Assembly: GCA_030429705.1 (NCBI GenBank)
Contig: JAUIES010000003.1
Coordinates: forward strand, 124,001 to 188,000
DNA: 64,000 nucleotides
DNA from: Phycisphaerae bacterium
GTDB lineage: Bacteria > Planctomycetota > Phycisphaerae > Phycisphaerales > UBA1924
Direction of reading: 5' to 3'
Shown here one piece after another: positions 52,681-61,735 of the stretch (position 1 is its first letter; each line of letters opens with the position of its first letter). Made by a program: the position numbers and the translations under genes. The notes beneath the pieces are model-generated. The model was not told where the DNA came from. It saw only the letters and a program-made list of their open reading frames with translations, and did not search any database.

Positions 52681-53213
52681 GGGCTGGGTCATTGGTGTGG
52701 TTCCGTATCTTGGGCTCTGTCACTACCTGTTTCGGTCTAATCGGGTTCGAGCCTGCGAGGAATGTTGGGAGGAATATGCGTGACAACGAGATTCCGCACG
52801 GCGGTTGCAAGATGAGCGTGCCTCGTTCGGTTATACTAGCCTGACGATTGGTGGCTTCGGCATCGCGTGGACCGAGGCCAGAGAATAACACAGATTTGCC
52901 AGGCCGCGTCAGACGCGGGCCGAGGTTTCAGGCTTTCCTATACCCCCCGAATTAATGGATTCGGAGTATGCATTGAACATGCGATTCAGATCAGATCTCA
53001 TCAGGCGACCGGTTGAACTTCGGCATTTCGTGTCGAGTGACCGAATCGTGCAAGGGGCATCGTTCAACAACGACCTCTGAAAGTTGTATTGATCCGGTCT
53101 GGATTCGCACGGAAAGCGAAGATCCGGCCATCGAATGGGCCATCAAAGCCCTCCGACTGACGCGCCCGGCGTAGATGGGTACCCAAAACGGTACACCAGA
53201 ACAGGGGCGTCGT
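52681..53213. other. Upstream region of RNase Y
   Basis: A 530-nt stretch with no gene I can firmly name. It includes a TATACT (52832-52837), an Asn/Ile-poor small frame at 53013-53174 listed separately, and a GC-rich dyad near 52900. Presumed leader and promoter region of rny. Confidence 0.5.
53013..53174 (+). CDS. Possible small protein upstream of rny
   Basis: A 53-codon frame beginning at TTG 53013 and ending in TAG directly against the ATG at 53175, an arrangement that suits translational coupling. The predicted product ends IDPVWIRTESEDPAIEWAIK followed by a basic tail, with residue composition more like a protein than a random frame. It is too short and lacks a ribosome-binding site, so confidence is low. 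Confidence 0.28.
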   Translation: MNFGISCRVTESCKGHRSTTTSESCIDPVWIRTESEDPAIEWAIKALRLTRPA

Positions 53214-54803
53214 ATGGACAGCATCCTGACATTGGCAGCCTTCACCGGTGAAACGGCGCTCTACGCCGTCGGAGGCATCGTGCTCGGGCTCGTCGCCGGT
53301 ATCTTCGGCGTCCGAGCAATCAGTTCCAAAGCATTGGCGAGCGCACGCTCTCAGGCCGAAGAAGTCATCAAGAACGCCGAGCGAGAATCAGAAGCGATCA
53401 AGGAACGGGCTTCCCTCGAAGCCGAACGCAAAGCACTGGAACGCCAGCAGCAGCAAGATGCCGAGATCGGCGAGGTCCGTTCGGAACTGAAAGAAACCGA
53501 ACGCCGACTCACCAAGCGTGAAGACCTGATCGATCGCAAAGAGGAAACGCTGTCCGAGAAGGACCAGCATCTATCCAAAGCCACTGACGCGTTACGGGCT
53601 CGGGAAGCGAAGGTCGATGACCTTGAAAAGCGTGCCGAGAAACTGATTGAAGATCAGACCACGATGCTGCAGAAGGTCAGCGGGCTCACCATGGCTGATG
53701 CGCGTGAGATTCTTCTTGAGCGCGTCGAGGAAAACGCGAGGCACGATGTCGCCCATGTGGTAAGGCAGATCACCGAAGAGGCTGAAGAAAAAGCCAACGA
53801 GCGCGCCAAAGAGATCACCCTCCAGGCAATTCAGCGCTACGCGACCGAACACACCTCGGAATCGACCGTGCGCACGGTTGCGATTCCGTCAGACGACATG
53901 AAGGGTCGGATCATTGGTCGAGAGGGTCGCAACATCCGTGCGATCGAGAAAGCGACCGGTGTTGACATCATCGTCGACGACACGCCGGGCGTGATTGTTG
54001 TGTCATGTTTCGACAAGGTGCGTCAGGCGGTCGCGGTTGAGTCGCTCGAGAAGTTGATTGCCGATGGCCGAATGCACCCGACTCGTATCGAAGAGATCGT
54101 CGCCAAGACGCGTTCTGAGATTGGCGAGAAGATTATCAAAGCGGGTAAGGATGCTGCGCTTGAAATGAACCTGCGCGGGCTGCACCCGAAGATCATCGAA
54201 GCGATGGGGCGGCTGACCTATCGCACGAGTTATGGTCAAAATGTCTTGCGCCACTCGGTGGAAGTCGGATACCTCAGCCAGGTCATCGCCGACATGCTCG
54301 GGCTCGATGGCACGCTCGCACGCCGTTGCGGGTTTTTGCACGACATCGGTAAAGCGATGGATCACGAAATGGAAGGCGGCCATCCGAAGATTGGGATGGA
54401 CTTCGCCAAGCAGTACGGCGAAAAACAGGAAGCCGTGCTCAACGCTATCGGTGGGCATCACGCGGATATCCCCGCAACGACTTTCTACACACCGATCGTC
54501 ATGGCTGCCGACGCGGTGAGTAGTGCTCGCCCCGGGGCACGCCGAGAATCAATGGATCGGTATGTGCAGCGTCTGCAAGAGTTGCAGGATATTGCCATGG
54601 CGGAAACGGGTGTTGAAGAGGCGTACGCGATTCAGGCGGGTCGCGAGGTTCGCGTCATGGTCAACGCCGATCGCGTGAATGACGACGAAGCGTACCTCAT
54701 TGCGCACAACATCGCCAAGCGTGTCAGTGAAGAAATGACATTCCCCGGCGAGATCCGTGTGACCGTCTTGCGTGAAACGCGCGCGATCGAGATGGCTCGA
54801 TAG
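53214..54803 (+). CDS. rny: Ribonuclease Y
   Basis: A membrane-anchored endoribonuclease that starts mRNA decay. The 529-residue protein has one helix at the N-terminus (ALYAVGGIVLGLVAGIFGV), a long charged coiled coil (about 35-170, rich in E/R/K/Q), a KH RNA-binding domain (SDDMKGRIIGREGRNIRAIE), then the HD domain with RHSVEVGYLSQVIA, the metal pair in FLHDIGKAMDHE and GGHHADIP. ATG 53214 has AGGGG about six nt upstream; ATG 53175, behind the small frame, would add 13 residues. With YicC it is the second RNA-decay enzyme in the window. Confidence 0.95.
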   Translation: MDSILTLAAFTGETALYAVGGIVLGLVAGIFGVRAISSKALASARSQAEEVIKNAERESEAIKERASLEAERKALERQQQQDAEIGEVRSELKETERRLTKREDLIDRKEETLSEKDQHLSKATDALRAREAKVDDLEKRAEKLIEDQTTMLQKVSGLTMADAREILLERVEENARHDVAHVVRQITEEAEEKANERAKEITLQAIQRYATEHTSESTVRTVAIPSDDMKGRIIGREGRNIRAIEKATGVDIIVDDTPGVIVVSCFDKVRQAVAVESLEKLIADGRMHPTRIEEIVAKTRSEIGEKIIKAGKDAALEMNLRGLHPKIIEAMGRLTYRTSYGQNVLRHSVEVGYLSQVIADMLGLDGTLARRCGFLHDIGKAMDHEMEGGHPKIGMDFAKQYGEKQEAVLNAIGGHHADIPATTFYTPIVMAADAVSSARPGARRESMDRYVQRLQELQDIAMAETGVEEAYAIQAGREVRVMVNADRVNDDEAYLIAHNIAKRVSEEMTFPGEIRVTVLRETRAIEMAR

Positions 54804-54828
54804 AGCCGGTTTTTGAGGTCATCGCGTG

Positions 54829-55692
54829 TCAGGCAGCTTTGCGAATCGAGCTGTTGATGCGTTCCATGCACAAAGCCATCTGATCAATCACGAATGCGCG
54901 ATGATCCTGATTGTGCGAGAAGTCAAAGGCAAATCCCGCGTGGACGACCTGCATTGCATCGCTAAATGTGTGAGCAAGGCGGGCTGATACTGTCATCGGT
55001 GCCGGGATCCAGGGCCGCAGGTCGAGCCGTAGCCAGTACACATTGCGTGTGTCGAGGTCGATGGCTTCTGACGGCATGAATCGCAGCCCGACTCCACCCC
55101 CCCCGATATTGGCTAGCGATGCCGTCGCCAGCGGTCCGACGGCGGGTAGAAGTATCGCTTCAAGTTCGGGTGCCAGATCTGAGGTTTCGCGAGCCATTTC
55201 CAATTCGCGGATACGGGCTCGGTTGGCAACTTCTGCCGGTACCGCAGATACCGGATCGACCAAAGGCCAGCAGCGTGCCTCGGGCAAACTGACCTCGGCG
55301 GTCGAAATTCGATCTGTCGAAGTGCGCCGACAACGCTCGACGCCTTCGGGTGGCGTCAGACACAACGCGGGGAAACCCCGAGGTTTGTTTGCTTCGGCTA
55401 GGCCGATGACGGTCGTGTGGAACATCCAACGATTCTGCCCGACAGACATGGTGCCGACCAATGGCGTGCCTGCTGGCAGCGCAAAGGACCGACCCATCGT
55501 CCCCGGCTGTTCGATGACAATCTGATCTGCTTGAATATCAAGCAAACGCACACGCCACACAAGGTTGACGGCATCTGAGGGGATTGATGCGTCCTTTGGC
55601 GGTGCAACTGAGATTTCGAGGCCGCCTCCGCGAGACAGTATCTGCTCGAGGCAGTCGCGCCAGCGTAATGTTCGAGATCTCTTTGCGCTCAC
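54829..55692 (-). CDS. YcgR-like flagellar-brake/PilZ protein
   Basis: A 287-residue soluble protein. The N-terminal half resembles the YcgR/PilZN beta-barrel (VWRVRLLDIQADQIVIEQPG, GTPLVGTMSVGQNRWMFHTTVIG), and the linker has the c-di-GMP-type Arg motif RCRRTSTDR (about residue 130). The C-terminal half has the PilZ D/N-x-S-x-x-G-like block weakened to NIGGGGVGLRF. It probably binds c-di-GMP, but the second motif is degenerate. Convergent with rny. No motility genes in view. Confidence 0.65.
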   Translation of the reverse strand: MSAKRSRTLRWRDCLEQILSRGGGLEISVAPPKDASIPSDAVNLVWRVRLLDIQADQIVIEQPGTMGRSFALPAGTPLVGTMSVGQNRWMFHTTVIGLAEANKPRGFPALCLTPPEGVERCRRTSTDRISTAEVSLPEARCWPLVDPVSAVPAEVANRARIRELEMARETSDLAPELEAILLPAVGPLATASLANIGGGGVGLRFMPSEAIDLDTRNVYWLRLDLRPWIPAPMTVSARLAHTFSDAMQVVHAGFAFDFSHNQDHRAFVIDQMALCMERINSSIRKAA

Positions 55693-55829
55693 AGTGAGCC
55701 TCCTGACGGGCAGAATCTACCAATCATCGGGTCGTGAGGGCCGAAAAGCGAGATTCAATGTGCAAAGTGAGAGGCATGGTGAAAAATGAAGTGGGTTATG
55801 TGACAGTCCACCCGAAACAGGCAGCGGAC

Positions 55830-58001
55830 TTATCGGCGGATCACATCGAGATCGATCGCACACTGATCGAGGAGGCGGTCGTTCGTGCCATGGAATCGCG
55901 ATTGATACAGCGATTTTGAGAGCCTCTCAGCTGCATCGCGCTCTTCCCCCGGCCAATCCTGACTCGTGCGTAGCACATGTGTGAGGAGCGGCACGCCAAT
56001 CGGTTTGGGGCATCCTCGCCGAGCAAGTTCACGCAGGAACCGCAGGTAAATCGCGTTCAAGTCAGTGCGAGGCCGAAGATAAAGCAGGACGGACTCAAGC
56101 AGGATAGAAATGCGTGCAACAATCACGCCGCGATACTTGGAAACGATGAGCGAGAAGATCGCGAGGCCGACGACTGCGAACATGAGCAAGGCCGCGAGTT
56201 GGAGGACAGCCTTCACACCTCCCTTGCGTAGTTCTGCCGCGAAGTTTTCGAGCGATTGATCCGGCGACCAATCGCGTTTGAAAGCGGAACGCACGAGGTT
56301 GCGTTGGCGATCGGAATCGAACCCGACGACGGAGCGAATCCACGCATATTCGGCGGCATCAAACAAGCGGCCCATTCGCGCGATGAGCGATTGTGACGGC
56401 TCATGCACGCGTTGAAAATCGGCTGAAGGGGTTGGGTCAAAGGTGCGCCATACACCGGGGCCGACTTCTGCTTCGACCCATGCGTGCGCGTTGGACTGGC
56501 GAACCAGATAGTGACCTGTCGCATCGTTGAACTCGGTCGCAACATAGCCTGTGACCACGCGTGTGTTGATCCCGATGCTGCGACAGAGCATGACCATCGC
56601 TGAGGCGTAGTACTCGCAATGACCGGCCTTTCTGCTGAACAGGAACCACTCTGTTGGATCAAGTGATCCGGGCACGGGTTCTGCTTCGAGCGAGTATTCA
56701 AAACCGGTGGCGAAGTAATCGCGAATTGCATGAGCGGCGCGTTCAGATTGCTCGATCGGTCTTACGCCAGGATCGGGGTTCACTCCAGCGTTCTGGAGTA
56801 TCTGACTGGCAAGTGCTTGAAACCGCTCGGTATTCATGTCAGGCGAGCGGACGGGTTCAGCGATCGTCGGGCGTACGCCGCCGCTAAAACGCATGCGCTG
56901 TTCAAAGTCTCGACTGAACACCGAGTACTCAAACTTGCCGCTCTCGCTTTCGCGGATAAGCGTGCCATCGGTAATGTCAAACTGGAATCGGCTTGGCTGT
57001 CTTGGCTGAAGACGCACGGGTCGCCAGATGGCGAACAAGTGTGATCGTGTCGCAGCCGCGTTGCGAATGGTGATGTGCTGTTCGAGCGTCCAATCTGCAG
57101 GTGATGGCCCGACGGTGAACTCGCGAAGGAGGTGGTCGGTGCGCGTTCGAGGTGCCTGTTCTGCGTTACGAGGGTTTCGTATCCATCGGCCATCTTCATA
57201 GGTGCCGAGCACCGCACCGCGCAGATAAAACACGATGCCTGGCGCACCTCTGTTCTCGCCATCCCGCCCGACAACCTCAAGATCGAGCACGGGTGTGCTG
57301 GATGGCGATATGAACCCCGGTGTCCCCAGTTCGACTTCATCAGAGAATCCGGTGACTTGTCCGATGCCGGGGTTGCCCCAGTCGCCGAAGAGACCGGCGC
57401 CGAGTTTGCGTGGAATCGTGAGAAAGATGAACACGCTGACCACGAGCCCGGTCACGAACATGACCATCGCCAGACGGCGTGTGTGCGTGCGATAACCAGC
57501 ACCTGCGGATGGCTCGGCCTGAGCTGGGCGGTCGCTCGCAGGAAACAGTCTTTCCACCTGATAATTGACGGTGGCGAAAATCATCAATGCGAGACAGAGA
57601 ATCAGAAGTAACCCCACCCCCAGTGAGTTTGATGTCAGGATTGTTCCAATACAAAGGAACACCGAAATCGAAATCACCTGCCCAAAATCGCGTTCGCTGC
57701 GCCGATCGAGCACTTTGGCGATGAGTGTCAGTGCAATCACTTCGCACACTGTCTCAACCGAAAACCCGGCGCGCGCGATGGCGAGGAAGGTGTACGCGAG
57801 AATGCCGAGCAGGAGCAAGTTGATGATGACGCGAGGCAAGGGCTTGCCGACCGGCGCTTGCGTAAAGAACCAGGCGCATAACACGCCGGGGATCGCGATC
57901 AAGAGTAGTGGAATGTTGAGGTCAGCCACACCAAACGCGAGCACAGATGTCGTAGCCAACCCCAGAATAGACCAATGCGTGCGATGCGTCCGGCGTTTCA
58001 T
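55830..58001 (-). CDS. TgpA-like membrane transglutaminase (DUF3488)
   Basis: A 723-residue inner-membrane protein. Residues about 10-200 hold several helices (DUF3488). A periplasmic transglutaminase-like domain (about 440-560) follows with catalytic Cys in RKAGHCEYYASAMVML, then His in NAHAWVEAEV and Asp in RTFDPTP. A further helix lies near 610-640 with a short cytoplasmic tail. TgpA is essential in Pseudomonas aeruginosa and its substrate is unknown. It overlaps the upstream DUF58 gene by four nt, the usual TgpA neighbour. Confidence 0.9.
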   Translation of the reverse strand: MKRRTHRTHWSILGLATTSVLAFGVADLNIPLLLIAIPGVLCAWFFTQAPVGKPLPRVIINLLLLGILAYTFLAIARAGFSVETVCEVIALTLIAKVLDRRSERDFGQVISISVFLCIGTILTSNSLGVGLLLILCLALMIFATVNYQVERLFPASDRPAQAEPSAGAGYRTHTRRLAMVMFVTGLVVSVFIFLTIPRKLGAGLFGDWGNPGIGQVTGFSDEVELGTPGFISPSSTPVLDLEVVGRDGENRGAPGIVFYLRGAVLGTYEDGRWIRNPRNAEQAPRTRTDHLLREFTVGPSPADWTLEQHITIRNAAATRSHLFAIWRPVRLQPRQPSRFQFDITDGTLIRESESGKFEYSVFSRDFEQRMRFSGGVRPTIAEPVRSPDMNTERFQALASQILQNAGVNPDPGVRPIEQSERAAHAIRDYFATGFEYSLEAEPVPGSLDPTEWFLFSRKAGHCEYYASAMVMLCRSIGINTRVVTGYVATEFNDATGHYLVRQSNAHAWVEAEVGPGVWRTFDPTPSADFQRVHEPSQSLIARMGRLFDAAEYAWIRSVVGFDSDRQRNLVRSAFKRDWSPDQSLENFAAELRKGGVKAVLQLAALLMFAVVGLAIFSLIVSKYRGVIVARISILLESVLLYLRPRTDLNAIYLRFLRELARRGCPKPIGVPLLTHVLRTSQDWPGEERDAAERLSKSLYQSRFHGTNDRLLDQCAIDLDVIRR

Positions 58002-59203
58002 GCGGGCACCCTCGCAGTCGTCGTTGGAGAGATCGCGACCTGCGACTTTCGTTTCGATCTCTTCTGATGGGCTGCGGGCATGAGGACCGTTTCGATGTCA
58101 TCGACAGCCCAGTCTGATGTATCGGCACCACTGAGCACTCCTTCAGCATGGATTGCTGAAAATGACACGATGAGATCCGGGTCATTCTGGTTCGTTGCTG
58201 TCGCGTGCGATGTTGCGTCTTGTTGTTGCAAGTTGGTCAGCGCTTCAAGCGCTCGATCGAGCCCGGCCGAACCCGAGGAGGGTGCGACGGTCATGCCTGC
58301 CCATGCGATCTGCAAACCGGGTGCAAGTTGATCGCGGCTCGCCTGCGCGTACAGGCTGGCGACAAACGCGATCGTGTTTTCAAAACTTCGTTCGTCAATA
58401 TCCGCTGACGGAGGTTCGACAGCAATCCACAGCCGGGGGGGAGCGAGAGCAGCGTGTTGCTTGACCACGAGCGTGTCCTTGCGAGCGCTCGCACGCCACG
58501 AAATTGTCCGCATCGGGTCGCCCGGCATGTATTCTCGCAATGCGAAAAACTCATCGCCCTGGCCCGCGCGATTGTGCGATCTGGTCGAATAGATAAGCCC
58601 CGGCTGAATTCGAGCCTTCACCTCGCGCTGTAGTTCAGCAATTCGAGGATGCACCCTCACAGTCTGTGGTAGATCAAAATACAGGCTTTTGCGGATCAGC
58701 CCGAATGGGAATGTCGTTGAGACACGCACGCGACCGAGTTCGTGGACGCCGCGCCGACATGCCCGGACGCGCGTCGATGATCCAGAGACTTGCCCCGGTC
58801 CGACATGCGCCATGACCGCTGGTATGCGATCCATCCAGTCAGACCTTGCGGACTTGCTGATGACTTCATCGATGCGAAGCGCGTACGCCGGCCAGAGTCT
58901 GCCGTTGTTTCGGATCTCGTACCCGAGTCGCAGGTGTTCCGCTACACCAACGGTTTCAGTGCGGGCGCGTTTGATCTGGAGGTGCATGAGCGGAGCACCG
59001 CTGACGATACCGGAGATTAACAGGCCTGCAATGCCGACGCCAAAAGCCCAAAACAGCAGATTATTTTGGCTGTTAAAACCACCAACAGCGATGAAGAACA
59101 CCGTGAGGAGATAGATGATGCCGGGAGGGTGGAGGCTGTAGGTCCGTCGCGAAGGACGCACGAATCGGTCATCTGGTGTGGATCTCGTGGGCAATGAGAT
59201 CAT
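57998..59203 (-). CDS. DUF58 domain protein, TgpA-associated
   Basis: A 401-residue DUF58 paralogue. Unlike the one at 43218 it begins with two membrane helices (residues about 25-65: HPPGIIYLLTVFFIAVGGFN, LLFWAFGVGIAGLLISG). The signature FALREYMPGDPMRTISWRASARKDTLVVKQ is intact, but the VWA MIDAS is lost (LWIAVEPPSAD in place of D-x-S-x-S). It sits between a lipoprotein gene and tgpA. No MoxR gene is adjacent; the only MoxR in view is 15 kb away. Confidence 0.88.
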   Translation of the reverse strand: MISLPTRSTPDDRFVRPSRRTYSLHPPGIIYLLTVFFIAVGGFNSQNNLLFWAFGVGIAGLLISGIVSGAPLMHLQIKRARTETVGVAEHLRLGYEIRNNGRLWPAYALRIDEVISKSARSDWMDRIPAVMAHVGPGQVSGSSTRVRACRRGVHELGRVRVSTTFPFGLIRKSLYFDLPQTVRVHPRIAELQREVKARIQPGLIYSTRSHNRAGQGDEFFALREYMPGDPMRTISWRASARKDTLVVKQHAALAPPRLWIAVEPPSADIDERSFENTIAFVASLYAQASRDQLAPGLQIAWAGMTVAPSSGSAGLDRALEALTNLQQQDATSHATATNQNDPDLIVSFSAIHAEGVLSGADTSDWAVDDIETVLMPAAHQKRSKRKSQVAISPTTTARVPA

Positions 59204-59246
59204 GCGGCTTCTTTCCGTTCCATCAACACCAGTGTCGATACGCGAG

Positions 59247-59654
59247 TCAGTCGCTTGCGGTTCGTTCCATCAGGATGAGCAATTTTTGGCCATCGCGTGG
59301 GAGGAACACGAGCCCACGGGCAGAAGCGTACTGGGCGCCCTTAGCGCGGACTTGCACGCGATCGGTCGGCCAGGCGCTCGAATCGAGTTTGATCGAGAAA
59401 CTGCCATCTGCTTTGGTCATCGCTCGACCGTAGTGCTCGTTTGATCCACCGCCCGACGAGGCTGCGATTTCAACTTCGATCCCACCAAGCCCGGCGAGAC
59501 CCAGGCGTTCGTCAGATTGGTCGACCACACCGACATGGCTGATCGCTCCGGGCACAACGCGCCCGGCAACCTTCATGGATGAGCACGCGGTCATGCCGGC
59601 TGCGACCGCCAGACAGAACAGGACAACAGCGGCTCGCTTGGTATGTTGCAACAT
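59247..59654 (-). CDS. Small lipoprotein, unknown
   Basis: A 135-residue lipoprotein (lipobox VAAGMTAC, Cys about residue 24). The mature part is a short beta-sandwich with a carboxypeptidase-regulatory-like run, MTKADGSFSIKLDSSAWPTDRVQVRAKGAQY, as in surface-exposed Ig-like folds. ATG 59654 has AAGGAG seven nt upstream; ATG 59660 would overlap the scpB stop by four nt. It is the second gene of the scpB-lipoprotein-DUF58-tgpA operon. Confidence 0.7.
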   Translation of the reverse strand: MLQHTKRAAVVLFCLAVAAGMTACSSMKVAGRVVPGAISHVGVVDQSDERLGLAGLGGIEVEIAASSGGGSNEHYGRAMTKADGSFSIKLDSSAWPTDRVQVRAKGAQYASARGLVFLPRDGQKLLILMERTASD

Positions 59655-59656
59655 GG

Positions 59657-60247
59657 TCATTCTCCTTGCCCGTGGGCGGCTCGTAGTTCTTCGACACTCG
59701 GCAAGTCCCGAATGGAACTCAACCCGAAGGCATCGAGAAACTGCTTGGTTGTGCCATAGAGCATCGGCCGACCGAGTTCTTCGGCTCGACCTTTGATGGT
59801 GATCAGTTTGCGATCGATGAGCGTGCGCAACACTTCGCCGCACGCCACGCCGCGAATTGACTCGAGTTTCGCCCGGGTGATCGGCTGCTCGTATGCGACG
59901 ATCGCGAGTGACTCGATCCCCGCCCGCGACAGCCGCCCGGACGAACGAGCCTTCTGAAACGCAGCGATCGCTGGCGCATACTCCGCCAGCGTCATGAACC
60001 GATAGCCCGCGGCGACGGCTTCGATGCGAAACGAGCGACCGGTGTCCTCGTACGCCTCGTTCAGTTGAAGCACCGCTTCGTCCACAAGTTCCGTCGTCGC
60101 ATCGATGCCAATCCCGTTCAGTGCATCTGCGACCTGCTGTGCGTTCACCGGGCGATCGACGCTGAGCAGAACGGCTTCGACAGATGATCGAATCGTGCCG
60201 ATCTGTGCTTGTGTGCCTTCGGTTGTGCTTTCTGATGAACTCATCAA
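59657..60247 (-). CDS. scpB: Segregation and condensation protein B
   Basis: A 196-residue ScpB, the winged-helix partner of SMC-ScpA in chromosome condensation. Markers are IRSSVEAVLLSVDRPV near the N-terminus, FRIEAVAAGYRFMTLAEYAP in the middle, SRAGIESLAIVAYEQPITRAKLESIRGV and GRAEELGRPMLYGTTKQFLDAFGL. scpA is not in the window. It heads an operon with envelope genes, a mixture of functions. Confidence 0.95.
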   Translation of the reverse strand: MMSSSESTTEGTQAQIGTIRSSVEAVLLSVDRPVNAQQVADALNGIGIDATTELVDEAVLQLNEAYEDTGRSFRIEAVAAGYRFMTLAEYAPAIAAFQKARSSGRLSRAGIESLAIVAYEQPITRAKLESIRGVACGEVLRTLIDRKLITIKGRAEELGRPMLYGTTKQFLDAFGLSSIRDLPSVEELRAAHGQGE

Positions 60248-60297
60248 ATGATGCTAGCACATCGGCTCGGGTCAGATCTTCGTGTATTCTCTTTGGC

Positions 60298-61233
60298 ATG
60301 TCTTCCAGCGATTACACGCTCCCCAGCGAGCAGCACGCATATCCCGACCTGCCCGCGCTCGATGAGCGCCAACTTCACAAACGCCGCGAAACAGTCTTTC
60401 TGGTGCTGGCGGGGCTCTTTCTGGGCACGCTCGCCATGCTCAACATCCTCGGCATCACCAAGTTCATTCCGCTGATCTCTCATTCGGATGGGACCGGCTG
60501 GACCTGGGGTGCCTGGGGCACGCTGAGTTTCGCGGTTGCTGTCGGCGTGTTGCCCTATCCATTGACCTTCCTGTGCACCGATTTTCTGAGTGAACTCTTT
60601 GGCCGAAAGCGAGCAAGTGCCGTCGTCTGGGTCGGGCTCTTGCTCAATGTCTGGGTGCTGGCGATCCTTTGGCTCGGGTCGGCGCTCCCGATGCAGACAG
60701 AAATGGTCTCATACGGCGTTGACACACTGGGTCGCGATGTCTTCGCACCACCAATCCCCGAAGCGGTGTTCAACGATGACGGTGCGTTTGTCCGGTTCAA
60801 CGAGGACTGGACCTTTGAACGCATTCGGCAACTGACATTTGGTGCAGTTGCCGCCTCGATGATCGCGTACCTGATCGCTCAACTCGTTGATGTTCACCTT
60901 TTCCATTTCTGGAAGCGACTGACCAAGGGTCGACACTTGTGGCTCCGCAACAACGGCTCAACACTGGTCAGTCAATTCGTCGATACATTTGCGGTCATCA
61001 CGATCACCTACTTCTTTGCCCGAGCACTCCCGGTCAATGAGCAAGCACCCATCTGGCCGCAACTCTGGATGTTCATCGCCACGGGATATGTCTTCAAGAT
61101 GGCAGCCGCGCTCTTCGACACGGTGCCGTTCTATCTTGGATCGCGGGCGCTTGCGCGGTACCTGCGCATGCCGCCGCCGCACACGATTGCTGAGCACACA
61201 CCGGGTGCCGAAGTCGAAGCGGGTGTTGGTTAA
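60298..61233 (+). CDS. Queuosine precursor transporter-like protein (YhhQ/VUT family)
   Basis: A 311-residue membrane protein with six to seven helices. The YhhQ/VUT family marks are PLTFLCTDFLSELFGRKRASAVVWVG and, further on, STLVSQFVDTFAVITITYF with GYVFKMAAALFDTVPFYLG. Such transporters import preQ0 or preQ1 for queuosine in tRNA. It is longer than usual because of a ~55-residue insertion near residues 140-195 containing LGRDVFAPPIPEAVFNDDGA, whose role is unclear. The frame runs further upstream, but ATG 60298 gives the normal start. Divergent from scpB. Confidence 0.82.
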   Translation: MSSSDYTLPSEQHAYPDLPALDERQLHKRRETVFLVLAGLFLGTLAMLNILGITKFIPLISHSDGTGWTWGAWGTLSFAVAVGVLPYPLTFLCTDFLSELFGRKRASAVVWVGLLLNVWVLAILWLGSALPMQTEMVSYGVDTLGRDVFAPPIPEAVFNDDGAFVRFNEDWTFERIRQLTFGAVAASMIAYLIAQLVDVHLFHFWKRLTKGRHLWLRNNGSTLVSQFVDTFAVITITYFFARALPVNEQAPIWPQLWMFIATGYVFKMAAALFDTVPFYLGSRALARYLRMPPPHTIAEHTPGAEVEAGVG

Positions 61234-61256
61234 ATCGTTGAACCGGTTCGCCCGGA

Positions 61257-61712
61257 TTATTCGGTCGAGGGCGTGCGCTCGGTGAACGATGCGCCGGGCT
61301 TGAGTTCACAAGTGACCAGTTGCCCGGGTTCAAACGCGACCGCGCGCTGACGCTGGTCGGTCAGTTTGCACACGATCGGGACGGATGCGTTGATCGTCAG
61401 CGTGTTGGCTGTGTTGTCGGCAGAAAGCACCGTGCCCTGAATGCGACGAGGTGAACCGTAGACAGGCTCAAAGTATCGGCCTCCGGTCTGCACGATGTCC
61501 ATTCGACCTGCGTCGGCGCGAATCGTCCCAACGATGCGTTTACCGACTTGCGCGCGGATGGCACCGATGACATTGAGCACCATCTCGTAGTTCGTGTTGG
61601 CAAAGTTCAAAGTCACTGTCGCAGGGGTCGAGTCGCCAGCCGGAGAATGGGCACCCAGCGTTCCTCGGGCGAGTCCTGGTTCGATGGCAGTCGTGGGGGA
61701 GGGCTTGATCAT
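61257..61712 (-). CDS. Hypothetical protein, PilZ/OB-like beta-barrel size
   Basis: A 151-residue soluble, beta-rich protein that I do not recognise. Regions such as IVGTIRADAGRMDIVQTGG, RIQGTVLSADNTANTLTINA and PIVCKLTDQRQRAVAFEPGQ suggest a small barrel. ATG 61712 chosen because upstream codons are less protein-like. It lies behind the UbiA-like gene, 23 nt after its stop, probably one transcript. Confidence 0.6.
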   Translation of the reverse strand: MIKPSPTTAIEPGLARGTLGAHSPAGDSTPATVTLNFANTNYEMVLNVIGAIRAQVGKRIVGTIRADAGRMDIVQTGGRYFEPVYGSPRRIQGTVLSADNTANTLTINASVPIVCKLTDQRQRAVAFEPGQLVTCELKPGASFTERTPSTE

Positions 61713-61735
61713 GCTCAGAGGATATGCCCGCACGA

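Noticed and set aside
52738-52765. tRNA T-arm (GGTTCGAGCC)
   Set aside because: The flanking bases do not pair as a T-stem and there is no acceptor or anticodon arm around it.
55734-55919. 61-codon plus-strand frame beside the tgpA stop
   Set aside because: It overlaps the tgpA coding end on the other strand and has no family resemblance.
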